This document shows, piece by piece, positions 1-6,800 of a stretch of 11,729 bases of DNA. The stretch is from Prevotella sp. UBA7782 (lineage in GTDB: Bacteria; Bacteroidota; Bacteroidia; Bacteroidales; Bacteroidaceae): NCBI GenBank assembly GCA_002480935.1, contig DLDC01000210.1, forward strand, positions 1 to 11,729, in the 5' to 3' direction. Position 1 is the first letter of the stretch; each line of letters starts with the position of its first letter. The notes below the pieces were generated by a model. It was not told the DNA's origin, made no database searches, and saw nothing but the letters and a program-made list of their open reading frames with translations. The position numbers were made by a program, and so were the translations under genes.

Positions 1-291
1 TTTATATTTCTGCTATGAAATGTTCCTTTTTCCAAAAGCGTTGCAAAGGTATAGCATTTTCCTTGAACCCGCAAGAGAAAACAATGAAAACTTCTTGGAT
101 TTTGTATTTTTTATAATTCCGTGGCAATTAGTGAAAAGTTATGCTGAGAATATTAACAAATAGCTGTCCTAGAAATGCTTCCTATCGGCATTTGCCCCAT
201 TGTTTTCTACGCCCCGGCCTCCCCTCTCACCAGGATGGGATGAGAGAATTACATGCCACCTTGCGCTGAACAGAAAGATTGTGCAGAGCAG
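1..291. other. Gene-free left end downstream of queC
   Basis: No convincing gene lies between the left edge and the queC stop codon. The stretch holds a leftward promoter-like site (44-74) and a small inverted repeat: arms 224-231 and 239-246, 8 pairs with one G-T, loop of 7. The inverted repeat lies 45-70 bases past the queC stop, but no T-run follows it on either strand, so it is a weak terminator candidate at best. The rest is A+T-rich leader-like sequence. The neighbour that the promoter would serve lies outside the window. Confidence 0.6.
44..74 (-). promoter_or_regulatory. Bacteroidetes-type promoter, firing leftward
   Basis: Read on the minus strand, the site has TTG (72-74), a 20-nt spacer and TACCTTTG (44-51), which fits the Bacteroidetes sigma factor consensus of TTTG or TTG about 19-21 nt before TAnnTTTG. 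Transcription would start near position 37 and leave the window at its left edge, with no start codon in the remaining leader. It therefore probably drives a gene further left, separately from queC. Confidence 0.6.
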
Positions 292-945
292 TTATTCAGC
301 ATATTCTGTGGGGTCAGGCACGCCGGCCAGCATGAAGGCTTCCTTGCGTTCACGGCATGTACCACATTTTCCGCAGTGCTTTTCGCCACCCTTATAACAG
401 CTCCATGTGTGTGAGTAGTCAACGCCCAGTTGTACGCCCCGCCTCACTATTTCAGCCTTAGTGATGTTGGTATAGGGTGCCACCACGCTTACACCCGCAT
501 AAGTGCCGGCCTCTGTGGCAGCTGTCATGGCCTTGATAAACTCCGGCCTGCAGTCGGGATAGATGGCATGATCGCCGGCATGATTAGCTATAAGCACCTT
601 CTTCAAGCCGTTGCTCTCGGCAATGCCTGCTGCCAGGGCAAGCATAATACCGTTGCGGAAAGGCACAACCGTAGACTTCATGTTGCTCTCGTCATAGTTG
701 CCCTCGGGTATGGCATTGGCTCCGTCAAGCAGCGAGCTCTTGAAATAATCGTGCATGAAGGCCAGAGGCACAACGATGTGCTTAATGTCTAAGCGCTCGC
801 AATGCCACTTAGCGAAAGGCAGTTCACGACTTGCGTGGTTCTGCCCATAGTCAAAACTCACTGCCAAAGCTATTTCTTCTTTTTTCTCATAAAGGAGGGT
901 CACCGAGTCTAACCCCCCACTCAAAATAATTACAGAATCTTTCAT
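292..945 (-). CDS. queC: 7-cyano-7-deazaguanine synthase QueC
   Basis: QueC is a cytoplasmic ATP-dependent enzyme that converts 7-carboxy-7-deazaguanine and ammonia to preQ0, the precursor of queuosine in tRNA. The 217-residue product has the PP-loop motif SGGLDS at residues 9-14, a VPFRNG motif near 94-99, and the family's zinc cysteines in the pattern C-x7-C-x2-C-x2-C (183, 191, 194, 197). The length is normal for the family. The ATG at 945 puts the PP-loop at the usual distance from the N-terminus. An in-frame GTG at 969 would add eight charged residues and is less likely. The gene has its own promoter (1017-1047). No other queuosine gene is in the window; a partner such as queF could lie to the left. 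Confidence 0.95.
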   Translation of the reverse strand: MKDSVIILSGGLDSVTLLYEKKEEIALAVSFDYGQNHASRELPFAKWHCERLDIKHIVVPLAFMHDYFKSSLLDGANAIPEGNYDESNMKSTVVPFRNGIMLALAAGIAESNGLKKVLIANHAGDHAIYPDCRPEFIKAMTAATEAGTYAGVSVVAPYTNITKAEIVRRGVQLGVDYSHTWSCYKGGEKHCGKCGTCRERKEAFMLAGVPDPTEYAE

Positions 946-1016
946 GTCGTCTTCTTTTTTATCATTCACCAGCTATAGCCCATGAGTTTTGCGCCTTGGG
1001 CAGCCATGATACCATG

Positions 1017-1047
1017 CAAAGGTAGCGTAATTTGTTGGAACAAACAA
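1017..1047 (-). promoter_or_regulatory. Promoter of queC
   Basis: On the minus strand TTG (1045-1047) is followed after exactly 20 nt by TACCTTTG (1017-1024), a very good match to the Bacteroidetes housekeeping promoter. The expected transcription start near 1010 gives a leader of about 65 nt before the queC ATG at 945. The same TACCTTTG box occurs in the promoter at 44-51. Confidence 0.7.
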
Positions 1048-1157
1048 GTTTTTCAGGCTTCTATGTTCCATCCTGCTCTACCATGCTTCAGCTCTCTGCC
1101 ACGCTCAGCAAACAGAGGAGCGCAATTAGGAATTGTGGATTTCTCCCTAAACGCAAA

Positions 1158-1195
1158 TAGGAGGTAAACGCCATGTGATGTACGCTTACCTCCTA
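1158..1195 (-). terminator. Hairpin terminator after the OmpP1/FadL gene
   Basis: The arms 1158-1170 and 1183-1195 can form 13 pairs around a 12-nt loop. The single mismatch on the plus strand becomes a G-U pair in minus-strand RNA, so the structure suits leftward transcription. The hairpin sits 26 bases past the stop codon of the outer membrane protein gene. A moderately T-rich stretch (TTTGCGTTT) follows on the minus strand. It would also separate this unit from queC downstream. Confidence 0.65.
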
Positions 1196-1220
1196 CCTGA
1201 GAATATTTTCTAATGAACTA

Positions 1221-2762
1221 TTAGAAGTGATAACCTATCGTAAAGAGCATCTGGCTCCTGTCGTTTTTCACTTCAACAGCTCCTGCGTAGTTATCCTCGC
1301 TTTCATACTTCGGGTCTATATAAGTAGCGAAGGGATGGAAGTCGCCCTTGGTGGCACTATATTGATAGGCCATGTCGAAGTTCCACTTTCCCAGCTGATA
1401 ACCCAGACCGAAGGTAAAACGGTTGGTTGCCTTCCAGTTGGTATAGTCGGCTGTGCTGGCATAGTATGTACCGTTAGAGAACACATAGCCACCATTATTG
1501 TAAACACCCTTCACACCGTTCTCGTCATACATAGGCGACACGTAGTTGTAACCGCAACGAATGGAGAAGTTCTCAACAGGCTTCACCTCCAAGCCCAGCT
1601 TCAGAGTGCTGACACCCTTGAGCACCTCGCTGGTATGATCGTCCATGGCAGCGTCTTTATGGCTACTCTCATAGCTATCCGGGCCGTAAAAAGGATCCCA
1701 GGTATTTATCACGCCGTCGTTGACACGTGTGTGCGAGCTACCATAGTCAGCATACTCATAGGTAGCGCCCAAGGCCAGATAGTTGCCTATGGTGTGTCCT
1801 AACGAGAAGCCGAACTTCCATGGCGTGGTGATCTTGTAATCGTAAGACTCGTTCACCGAGCCGTTGTTCACCGCACCGTTGATGGTTGAGTAGTTCTTTG
1901 TTGTAAGGTCATACCATGTAGGGCTCTGAACGTAAGCGCCAAAGCGGAAAGGAGAGTCGGCTATGGGACGCACGATGAAGCCCAACTTAACGTCAAATCC
2001 TGTTCCGTCTATCTCTCTGCGGTCGGTATATCTCACGGGTGTGGTGCCGGTGGTAGACACTATCTGCTCCTGATAGTAGCCGTCGTGCCTGTAGTTAACG
2101 TCCTTTACGCCCACCGTAACGCCCCAGAAGAATCTGTCGTTGACGTTGCCGCTGAGGTTGAAGTCGTAGTCGCCGATATATCCCTTATGCTCTCTGTTGA
2201 GCACATATCCGTTGGCTACATAGTTGGCTGAGTCTTGAGCCATGTTGAAGCCATTCACATTGAGGTGGTCCATCTGCGAATAAGCGCCGTTGCTCTTATC
2301 GAACAGGCCGTTGCGCCACTTCTGATAAGTGAGCTTATTGGCCGATGCATTGCTCAGCGCGTCAGCCGCATGAAGGATGAAATCAAAGTTGGTGCTCTTA
2401 TGATAGTTGAACGCGAAGTTCATATACGACCTTGCATCCGTCCTCACGCTGTACACAAAGCCAGCCTGATCAAAGCTCATCTTGGTCTTGTCGCCCTCTG
2501 CTCCAGAGTTCAGACCGCTCTGCGAGACAAATCCGCCCGATACAGTAGCCGTGCTGTGACGAAAAAGTCCGATGCCGGCAGGGTTGGTGCTGATGGTAGA
2601 GATGTCGGCTCCTAAGGCCTCCATGGCTCCACCCATGCCCACATAGCGGGCAGTACCGTTCAGGTCGCCCTTCATGAGCTTGGCGTTTTCATACGTCTCT
2701 TGTGCTGCAAGTGGCATAGTTGCTGCCACCGTTGCAGCTAATAATATATATTTTGCTTTCAT
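1221..2762 (-). CDS. OmpP1/FadL/TodX-family outer membrane protein
   Basis: The 513-residue protein has a signal peptide (about 1-20, ending LAAQ). Its N-terminal region, with GTARYVGMGGAMEALGAD followed by STNPAGIGLFR, is the hallmark of the OmpP1/FadL family; NPAG is the conserved motif. The remainder alternates polar and aromatic residues as in a beta-barrel and ends in phenylalanine (IGYHF), as outer membrane barrels do. FadL-type proteins pass hydrophobic compounds through the outer membrane. Bacteroidales members are often labelled hemin receptors without proof, so the substrate is unknown here. The gene starts 50 bases after the stop of the glycine-rich protein gene with no clear promoter between them, so the two are probably co-transcribed. 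A hairpin follows. Confidence 0.88.
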   Translation of the reverse strand: MKAKYILLAATVAATMPLAAQETYENAKLMKGDLNGTARYVGMGGAMEALGADISTISTNPAGIGLFRHSTATVSGGFVSQSGLNSGAEGDKTKMSFDQAGFVYSVRTDARSYMNFAFNYHKSTNFDFILHAADALSNASANKLTYQKWRNGLFDKSNGAYSQMDHLNVNGFNMAQDSANYVANGYVLNREHKGYIGDYDFNLSGNVNDRFFWGVTVGVKDVNYRHDGYYQEQIVSTTGTTPVRYTDRREIDGTGFDVKLGFIVRPIADSPFRFGAYVQSPTWYDLTTKNYSTINGAVNNGSVNESYDYKITTPWKFGFSLGHTIGNYLALGATYEYADYGSSHTRVNDGVINTWDPFYGPDSYESSHKDAAMDDHTSEVLKGVSTLKLGLEVKPVENFSIRCGYNYVSPMYDENGVKGVYNNGGYVFSNGTYYASTADYTNWKATNRFTFGLGYQLGKWNFDMAYQYSATKGDFHPFATYIDPKYESEDNYAGAVEVKNDRSQMLFTIGYHF

Positions 2763-2812
2763 ATTCGATTGAATTAAAAAGTCATCATTAACGTTGAATC
2801 ATGCAGAAGGCA

Positions 2813-3862
2813 TTATCTGTGTCCGCCGAAGCTGTGACTTCCGCCACCGCCAAACGAACCGCCGCCGCCACCAAAGCTGTGGCCGCCTCCGCTGAAGGAG
2901 CCGCCTCCACCAAACGAACCACCGCCGAAGGAACGTGAGCCTCCGAAGGAGCTGTTGTTGGAGCGAGAGGGCTGATAGGTGCGTGAGGGCATGTTGGTTG
3001 ATATGTTGTCTCTGTTGTTGTTGAACACCCTGGTGCCCTTGAAGCCATTAGAGCTGTCGTAACCGGTTGACGTACGGTTGCCGAAAGTACGGTTGCTGCC
3101 CGCAGTGCTGCTGCCTCTCAGGCCACCCTGGCCAAACGAATAGTAGCCGCTGCGCGTGCTGCCAGTGCCTGTTGATGGCGTTCTGCCACTGCTATACGAA
3201 CCTTCGGGGAAGGAATGACGTGCCGTTCCGGTGTGGCCATAATAGGCATAGCCGCCGCCGTAAGGCCAGCCCCAATAGTTGCCCCAGCCATATCTGTAAG
3301 GCCAACCCCAGCCATATCTGTAGGGCCAGCCCCAGCCATAGCCCCAGTAGCCGTCATACCAAGGGTTATACCAGCCGCTATAATAGCCGCCGCCCCAGTA
3401 CCAATCGTCATAGAGCCATGGGTCATACCAGCCGTAATAGCCGCGCCACGGGCCCCAATAGCTGTAGAAATAGGGATTGTACCAACCATAAAAACCGTCG
3501 AAGCGACCCATCTCACGGCTGAAACGATAGTCGTCATCATCGTTATAATAGGAGTTGGCCATGCCTTGATAGATGGTATCGGTCTTCACCGTGCCATAAG
3601 AGCCTGTGCCAGTCTGAAACTGGATGATGTCGTTACCCAACGAGTCTTCACCTATTTTCTGGTAAGTACTACCGTAAGCACCTCTCCTATTATATTCGTC
3701 ATCACTTTTGTTGATGCCACTGTAATAGGTAGGCCTTTCGTTAACGCGCCCTTGCTTGCTAGCCTCAACATTATCCTTGGGATTAAAGTAGAGGTCGTCC
3801 TGTGCGCTTGCTGCAAGCGGCATTGCTCCGATCAGGACTGCAAGAAGAATCAACTTTTTCAT
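2813..3862 (-). CDS. Secreted aromatic- and glycine-rich low-complexity protein
   Basis: The 349-residue protein has a clear signal peptide (MKKLILLAVLIGAMPLAASA, cut before Q21) and no lipobox or later membrane segment. Residues 21-120 are ordinary and hydrophilic. Residues 124-209 are dominated by Tyr, Trp, Gly and Pro, including two copies of GWGWPYRY. Residues 220-300 are Ser/Thr/Asn/Arg-rich, and 305-349 consist of SFGG-like repeats ending in GGHR. Similar Bacteroidales proteins have been annotated as vitellogenin-like, a label that reflects composition and not function. A structural or surface-coating role is plausible but unproven. An AAGGAG box (3871-3876) lies 8 nt before the ATG, stronger than elsewhere in the window. 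It is probably the first gene of a unit with the OmpP1/FadL gene. Confidence 0.8.
   Translation of the reverse strand: MKKLILLAVLIGAMPLAASAQDDLYFNPKDNVEASKQGRVNERPTYYSGINKSDDEYNRRGAYGSTYQKIGEDSLGNDIIQFQTGTGSYGTVKTDTIYQGMANSYYNDDDDYRFSREMGRFDGFYGWYNPYFYSYWGPWRGYYGWYDPWLYDDWYWGGGYYSGWYNPWYDGYWGYGWGWPYRYGWGWPYRYGWGNYWGWPYGGGYAYYGHTGTARHSFPEGSYSSGRTPSTGTGSTRSGYYSFGQGGLRGSSTAGSNRTFGNRTSTGYDSSNGFKGTRVFNNNRDNISTNMPSRTYQPSRSNNSSFGGSRSFGGGSFGGGGSFSGGGHSFGGGGGSFGGGGSHSFGGHR
3261..3345 (-). repeat. 24-bp tandem repeat within the Trp/Tyr-rich region
   Basis: Two adjacent 24-bp units (3282-3305 and 3306-3329) differ at only a few bases. Each encodes a permuted GWGWPYRY peptide. A truncated third copy begins at 3330, and a diverged one lies at about 3261-3281. 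The array stays in frame, so copy number can change without breaking the gene. Confidence 0.75.
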
Positions 3863-3870
3863 GATTATAT

Positions 3871-3912
3871 CTCCTTATATTTTATTTTTCTACTGATTAC
3901 ATTGCAAAAATA
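3871..3912 (-). promoter_or_regulatory. Promoter -7 box and strong ribosome binding site for the glycine-rich protein gene
   Basis: On the minus strand TATTTTTG (3905-3912) fits the TAnnTTTG box. A TTTG lies upstream at 3928-3931, but the 15-nt spacer is short, so the upstream half is uncertain. The leader is about 40 nt long and contains AAGGAG (3871-3876), 8 nt before the ATG. Confidence 0.5.
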
Positions 3913-3977
3913 ATGCTACTTTTCATGCAAATGTACGGAAAATCCCTAATCCATGGTAGGTTTTTCCCTATTTTTTA

Positions 3978-3985
3978 TAAATTTG
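3978..3985 (+). promoter_or_regulatory. Promoter -7 box of prmA
   Basis: TAAATTTG matches the Bacteroidetes TAnnTTTG box and would start transcription near 3991, about 16 nt before the prmA ATG at 4007. No good TTTG lies at the usual distance upstream. The position matters because it falls downstream of the alternative ATG at 3953 and so argues for the 4007 start. Confidence 0.5.
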
Positions 3986-4006
3986 CATCCAAAAATTAAC
4001 AATAAT

Positions 4007-4867
4007 ATGAAGTATTTAAAGGCTAACTTTTATATAACTCCTGTCAGCCAGCCTGCACGTGACGTTGTGGCAGCCCTTGCGGGCGAGGCCGGATTTGAGT
4101 CGTTTGAGGAAACCGACTTCGGCATGACTGGATATGTACAGGCAGAATTGTTTGACAAATCAAAGTTGGATGAGGACCTTCTGAACCTGCCTTTCCCCGA
4201 TACGAAGGTTAAGTACGACATTCAGGAAATGGAGGATAAAGACTGGAATGAGGAATGGGAGCGCGAGGGATTTGAGCCCATACACATCGGCAAACGCGTG
4301 GTGATAGAAGACGCGCGCAAGGGTGAAGCGGCACCTGCTACGGCCGACGACGGCTTGCTGCACATACAGATAGATGCCCGCAAGGCTTTTGGCTCAGGCA
4401 CTCATGCCACCACGCAGATGATGGTTGAGGCACTGCTAGACATGAACCTCAAGGGCAAGAGGGTGCTCGACTGTGGCTGCGGCACCGGCATCCTGGGCAT
4501 CGTAGCGGCTAAGCGCGGCGCTTCAGGTGTGGTGAGCTTCGACGTAGACGATTGGTGCGTGCGCAATACTGCCCACAACGCCATGCTCAACGACGTAGAC
4601 ATAGAGGCCCTTGAGGGTGGCAGTGAGGTGCTGTCGCATGTCAGTGGCCTCTTTGATGTGGTGCTGGCTAATATCAATCGTAATATTTTATTGGCCGACA
4701 TGCCCCGCTATGTAGACGTTATGTCGCTGCCTTCTTATCTTCTGCTCAGCGGCTTTTATGAGTCTGACGTAGAGCTACTCTTAAAGAAAGCTTCCGAACT
4801 GGGCTTAGAGGAAGTGACCAAGAAGCAGAACGGCGATTGGAGATGTCTGGTGCTGGCTCGCCATTAG
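4007..4867 (+). CDS. prmA: Ribosomal protein L11 methyltransferase PrmA
   Basis: PrmA uses S-adenosylmethionine to methylate ribosomal protein L11 in the cytoplasm. The 286-residue product has the N-terminal substrate-recognition region (about 1-100), a linker, the FGSGTHATT motif (128-136), the cofactor-binding loop DCGCGTGILG (155-164) and ANIN (221-224) at the position of the family's catalytic-site motif. All are expected for the family, and the length is normal. An in-frame ATG at 3953 would add 18 residues, but these cover the probable promoter and read as leader sequence, so 4007 is preferred. The gene stands alone: it diverges from the glycine-rich protein gene and is followed by non-coding DNA. 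Confidence 0.95.
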   Translation: MKYLKANFYITPVSQPARDVVAALAGEAGFESFEETDFGMTGYVQAELFDKSKLDEDLLNLPFPDTKVKYDIQEMEDKDWNEEWEREGFEPIHIGKRVVIEDARKGEAAPATADDGLLHIQIDARKAFGSGTHATTQMMVEALLDMNLKGKRVLDCGCGTGILGIVAAKRGASGVVSFDVDDWCVRNTAHNAMLNDVDIEALEGGSEVLSHVSGLFDVVLANINRNILLADMPRYVDVMSLPSYLLLSGFYESDVELLLKKASELGLEEVTKKQNGDWRCLVLARH

Positions 4868-4956
4868 CCTGACACCTTCATGCAACATCGTAGGTACATA
4901 TATCCTTAACAGGGCAAAGGCTTATGGCAATGAGCCGGGCCAAGCAAACAAGCCAC

Positions 4957-4980
4957 AGGCAATGAGCATCCTTATTGCTT
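4957..4980 (+). terminator. Hairpin downstream of prmA, possible terminator
   Basis: The arms 4957-4966 and 4971-4980 form a stem of about 10 pairs in plus-strand RNA, including two G-U pairs, closed by a 4-nt loop (CATC). It lies about 90 bases after the prmA stop. No T-run follows, so it may be a processing or stability element and not a true terminator. Confidence 0.35.
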
Positions 4981-5078
4981 AGAAAGCACTCATAGCCTGC
5001 CCCCGATTGCGACCCCCCTTCTATGACCGCGCCCTGCTGGGGATGTTGTTCTTACTCTCCCAAAACTAAAAGGCGACA

Positions 5079-5240
5079 GTGCCAAAAAATGTTTACACAA
5101 AGCTGATATGCACCTTTTTAGCTTGCAAAAGCACCGTTCTTGCACGCCCAAAAGCCTATTATCGCGCGATGAAATGGGCATTTTCTGAAGGTCAAATGGC
5201 CATCTGCCGAAATCATTGTGTATCAACCAGTTGCAAGAAG
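5079..5240. repeat. Candidate dispersed intergenic repeat block
   Basis: The block mixes short related strings such as CTTGCAAAAGC and CTTGCACGCCCAAAAGCC, a perfect 10-base palindrome ATCGCGCGAT (5161-5170), and flanking GCCCA/TGGGC arms (5146-5150 and 5175-5179). Its texture differs from both neighbouring genes. It reminds me of short intergenic sequences that recur in Prevotella genomes, but only one copy is present here, so the call rests on resemblance. The open frame crossing it has a Lys/Cys-rich product with no known domain. Confidence 0.3.
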
Positions 5241-5415
5241 CAGGCTGATGGCTTCCCTAAAGTATAATTCCTTACAATCCGAACCCTCCATCCAACCATT
5301 CGTTGCCTTTACTTCCGGCATCCATTCACTAGCCTGACAAAGAGGCAGAGAGAGGAAAACGGATGATGAAACAAAATAAATGGGGCTGGCGAATACAGTG
5401 TTTCTTTATTTTTTA

Positions 5416-5423
5416 TATCTTTG
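5416..5423 (+). promoter_or_regulatory. Promoter -7 box of the TonB-domain protein gene
   Basis: TATCTTTG fits the TAnnTTTG box and lies in an A+T-rich run. Transcription would start near 5430, leaving a leader of about 80 nt before the ATG at 5510. The region 19-21 nt upstream has no clear TTG. Confidence 0.5.
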
Positions 5424-5509
5424 TAGCATCAAGCTCAACTAACAGCATGGGCAGACAGCAACTAACCCTTGATGCCTGACATTAATTTCTTGACTTAATA
5501 ACAATCATT

Positions 5510-6601
5510 ATGAAGGAAAGAACGATTTTATTACTTATCGCCTTAACTGCCCTTTGTGCATTTTCTGGAAGTTTGGATGCTGATGCGCAAATCATAGACT
5601 CTTACTCTTCCAGTGACAGACCATACAGTGCTGTATTTGATGTCGAAGACATGAACCAGTATGAAATCAAAGGATATAATCAGTTGCTCAGAAGCGGAGC
5701 TACTCCTAACCAAGCACTTCTTTGTATTAATTCAAGCAGAGCGATGGATAATCTAAAAGCCGCTCCTCCTGTTATTATAGACTATAGCTTTAGCATAGCT
5801 AATGAGGATGACAGTGTAGGTGAGCCCGGCCAAGTACTCATAGGTCTGTGCTTGATCAATTCTACTGTAAAAACTATTAAGAATGCGGTCCTTACATTTA
5901 GTTTCTTCAATGACGTAGATTGTCAAATGTATGACATTCACACGGGTAATCCCAACTGCGTAGTATCCTATAAAAACCTTGTTGGAAGGAAAAACACAGA
6001 CTATTATGAAGATATGTTTAATGCATCGTATATTGCGTTACATGTATTTGGAGCTAACGAAGGACAATACATACAAAAGTTTATCAACAAGAAAGTGACG
6101 CAGTGCAGATTGGTAAAGGCGAATATTACCTTTACAGATGGCAGTAAGCCCAAGCAGATTGCAATATTTCATAATGTGCTTGATGAAGATTTATTGTCTA
6201 ATGGACCATTAGAGCCAATAGTAAGTTGCGTAAACAAGATAAAGGTAAGCAAGGAGATTGAGGATGAAAATCATTCTGAAGAAAAAATATATGATGTTGT
6301 TGAATCAATGCCATCATTCCCTGGAGGAAACGGAGCAATGATGGCTTGGATTTCAAAGAACCTTTGTTATCCGGCGTCAGCAGCTTTAGAAAATGTTCAA
6401 GGCCGCGTGATAGTAAGCTTTGTCGTAGAGCGCGACGGCTCTTTAACCGACATTCATACGGTTGGTTCAGTTGATCCAGCATTGGATCGGGAGGCCGAAA
6501 GAGTTGTCAGCAAGATGCCTCGCTGGACTCCAGGGGTTCAGAATGGAAAGCATGTACGTGTAAGATGTCATACGATTGTAACTTTCAGACAATATCAATA
6601 A
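5510..6601 (+). CDS. Secreted protein with TonB C-terminal domain
   Basis: The 363-residue protein begins with a signal peptide (about 1-26, ending ADA before Q27). Residues 27-90 are unassigned. About 90-240 form a beta-rich region with a KTIKNAVLTFSFFN stretch and later FTDGS, resembling a beta-sandwich domain seen in other Bacteroidetes secreted proteins (inference). Residues about 260-363 are a TonB C-terminal domain: MPSFPGG, YPASAALENVQGRVIVSFVV, ERDGSL, and W-TPG followed by VRCHTIVTF. In canonical TonB this domain touches the TonB box of outer-membrane receptors. Here the usual anchored N-terminus and Pro-rich linker are missing, so it is probably periplasmic and need not transduce energy. 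Base composition is visibly more A+T-rich than in neighbouring genes. It is a single-gene unit ending at the shared hairpin at 6751-6780. Confidence 0.8.
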   Translation: MKERTILLLIALTALCAFSGSLDADAQIIDSYSSSDRPYSAVFDVEDMNQYEIKGYNQLLRSGATPNQALLCINSSRAMDNLKAAPPVIIDYSFSIANEDDSVGEPGQVLIGLCLINSTVKTIKNAVLTFSFFNDVDCQMYDIHTGNPNCVVSYKNLVGRKNTDYYEDMFNASYIALHVFGANEGQYIQKFINKKVTQCRLVKANITFTDGSKPKQIAIFHNVLDEDLLSNGPLEPIVSCVNKIKVSKEIEDENHSEEKIYDVVESMPSFPGGNGAMMAWISKNLCYPASAALENVQGRVIVSFVVERDGSLTDIHTVGSVDPALDREAERVVSKMPRWTPGVQNGKHVRVRCHTIVTFRQYQ

Positions 6602-6750
6602 CCGAGAATCACATTGCAGCCATTCAAATACAGTTTAACTTTCATCAGCAAACAACAATCAGAAAAATATTTGATACAGCGGCTAAGTAGATTCTTTTCG
6701 ACTTAACTCATATTAAGTATGAAAGACAGAAGGCTCTATTAGGTAGCTGA

Positions 6751-6780
6751 AAAAGGGGCGGAAGCAATTCCACCCCTTTT
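6751..6780. terminator. Bidirectional terminator between convergent genes
   Basis: The arms 6751-6761 (AAAAGGGGCGG) and 6770-6780 (CCACCCCTTTT) pair over 11 positions around an 8-nt loop. There is one mismatch in plus-strand RNA, which becomes a U-G pair in minus-strand RNA. An A-run on one side and a T-run on the other make it suitable in both directions. It lies about 150 bases past the TonB-domain gene and 20 bases past the last lipoprotein gene of the leftward operon. Confidence 0.85.
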
Positions 6781-6800
6781 ATATTATGCGTTGTTTGTGA

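Larger units (their letters stand above)
4868..5509. other. Gene-free stretch between prmA and the TonB-domain protein
   Basis: No convincing gene is present in these 642 bases. They contain a direct repeat of GGCAATGAGC (4926-4935 and 4958-4967), a hairpin (4957-4980), a repeat-like block (about 5079-5240) and a promoter box (5416-5423). Short open frames on both strands between 4990 and 5267 overlap each other and lack recognisable domains. Confidence 0.6.

Noticed and set aside
946..1010. preQ1 riboswitch in the queC leader
   Set aside because: The leader has some G+C-rich pairing potential, but I could not find the conserved preQ1-I stem-loop with its A-rich tail next to the start site.
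1227..1802. 191-codon plus-strand frame inside the OmpP1/FadL gene
   Set aside because: It lies wholly opposite a gene with clear family motifs and has no recognisable domain or promoter of its own.
3261..3345. CRISPR-like array
   Set aside because: The units are directly adjacent without spacers and encode an in-frame peptide repeat.
3067..3913. Long open frames opposite the glycine-rich protein gene
   Set aside because: They arise from the biased G+C-rich codons of the real gene. Their products are Ala/Ile/Val-rich or Cys/Arg/Ser-rich with no domain, while the minus-strand frame has a signal peptide, a promoter box and a ribosome binding site.
3953..4006. Upstream ATG as the prmA start
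   Set aside because: It precedes the probable promoter box at 3978-3985, and the extra residues do not resemble the PrmA N-terminus, whereas MKYLKANFYI at 4007 does.
4990..5267. Two overlapping small frames on opposite strands
   Set aside because: Neither has a domain, a signal peptide or a good promoter. They cross a repeat-like block and are better explained as chance frames.
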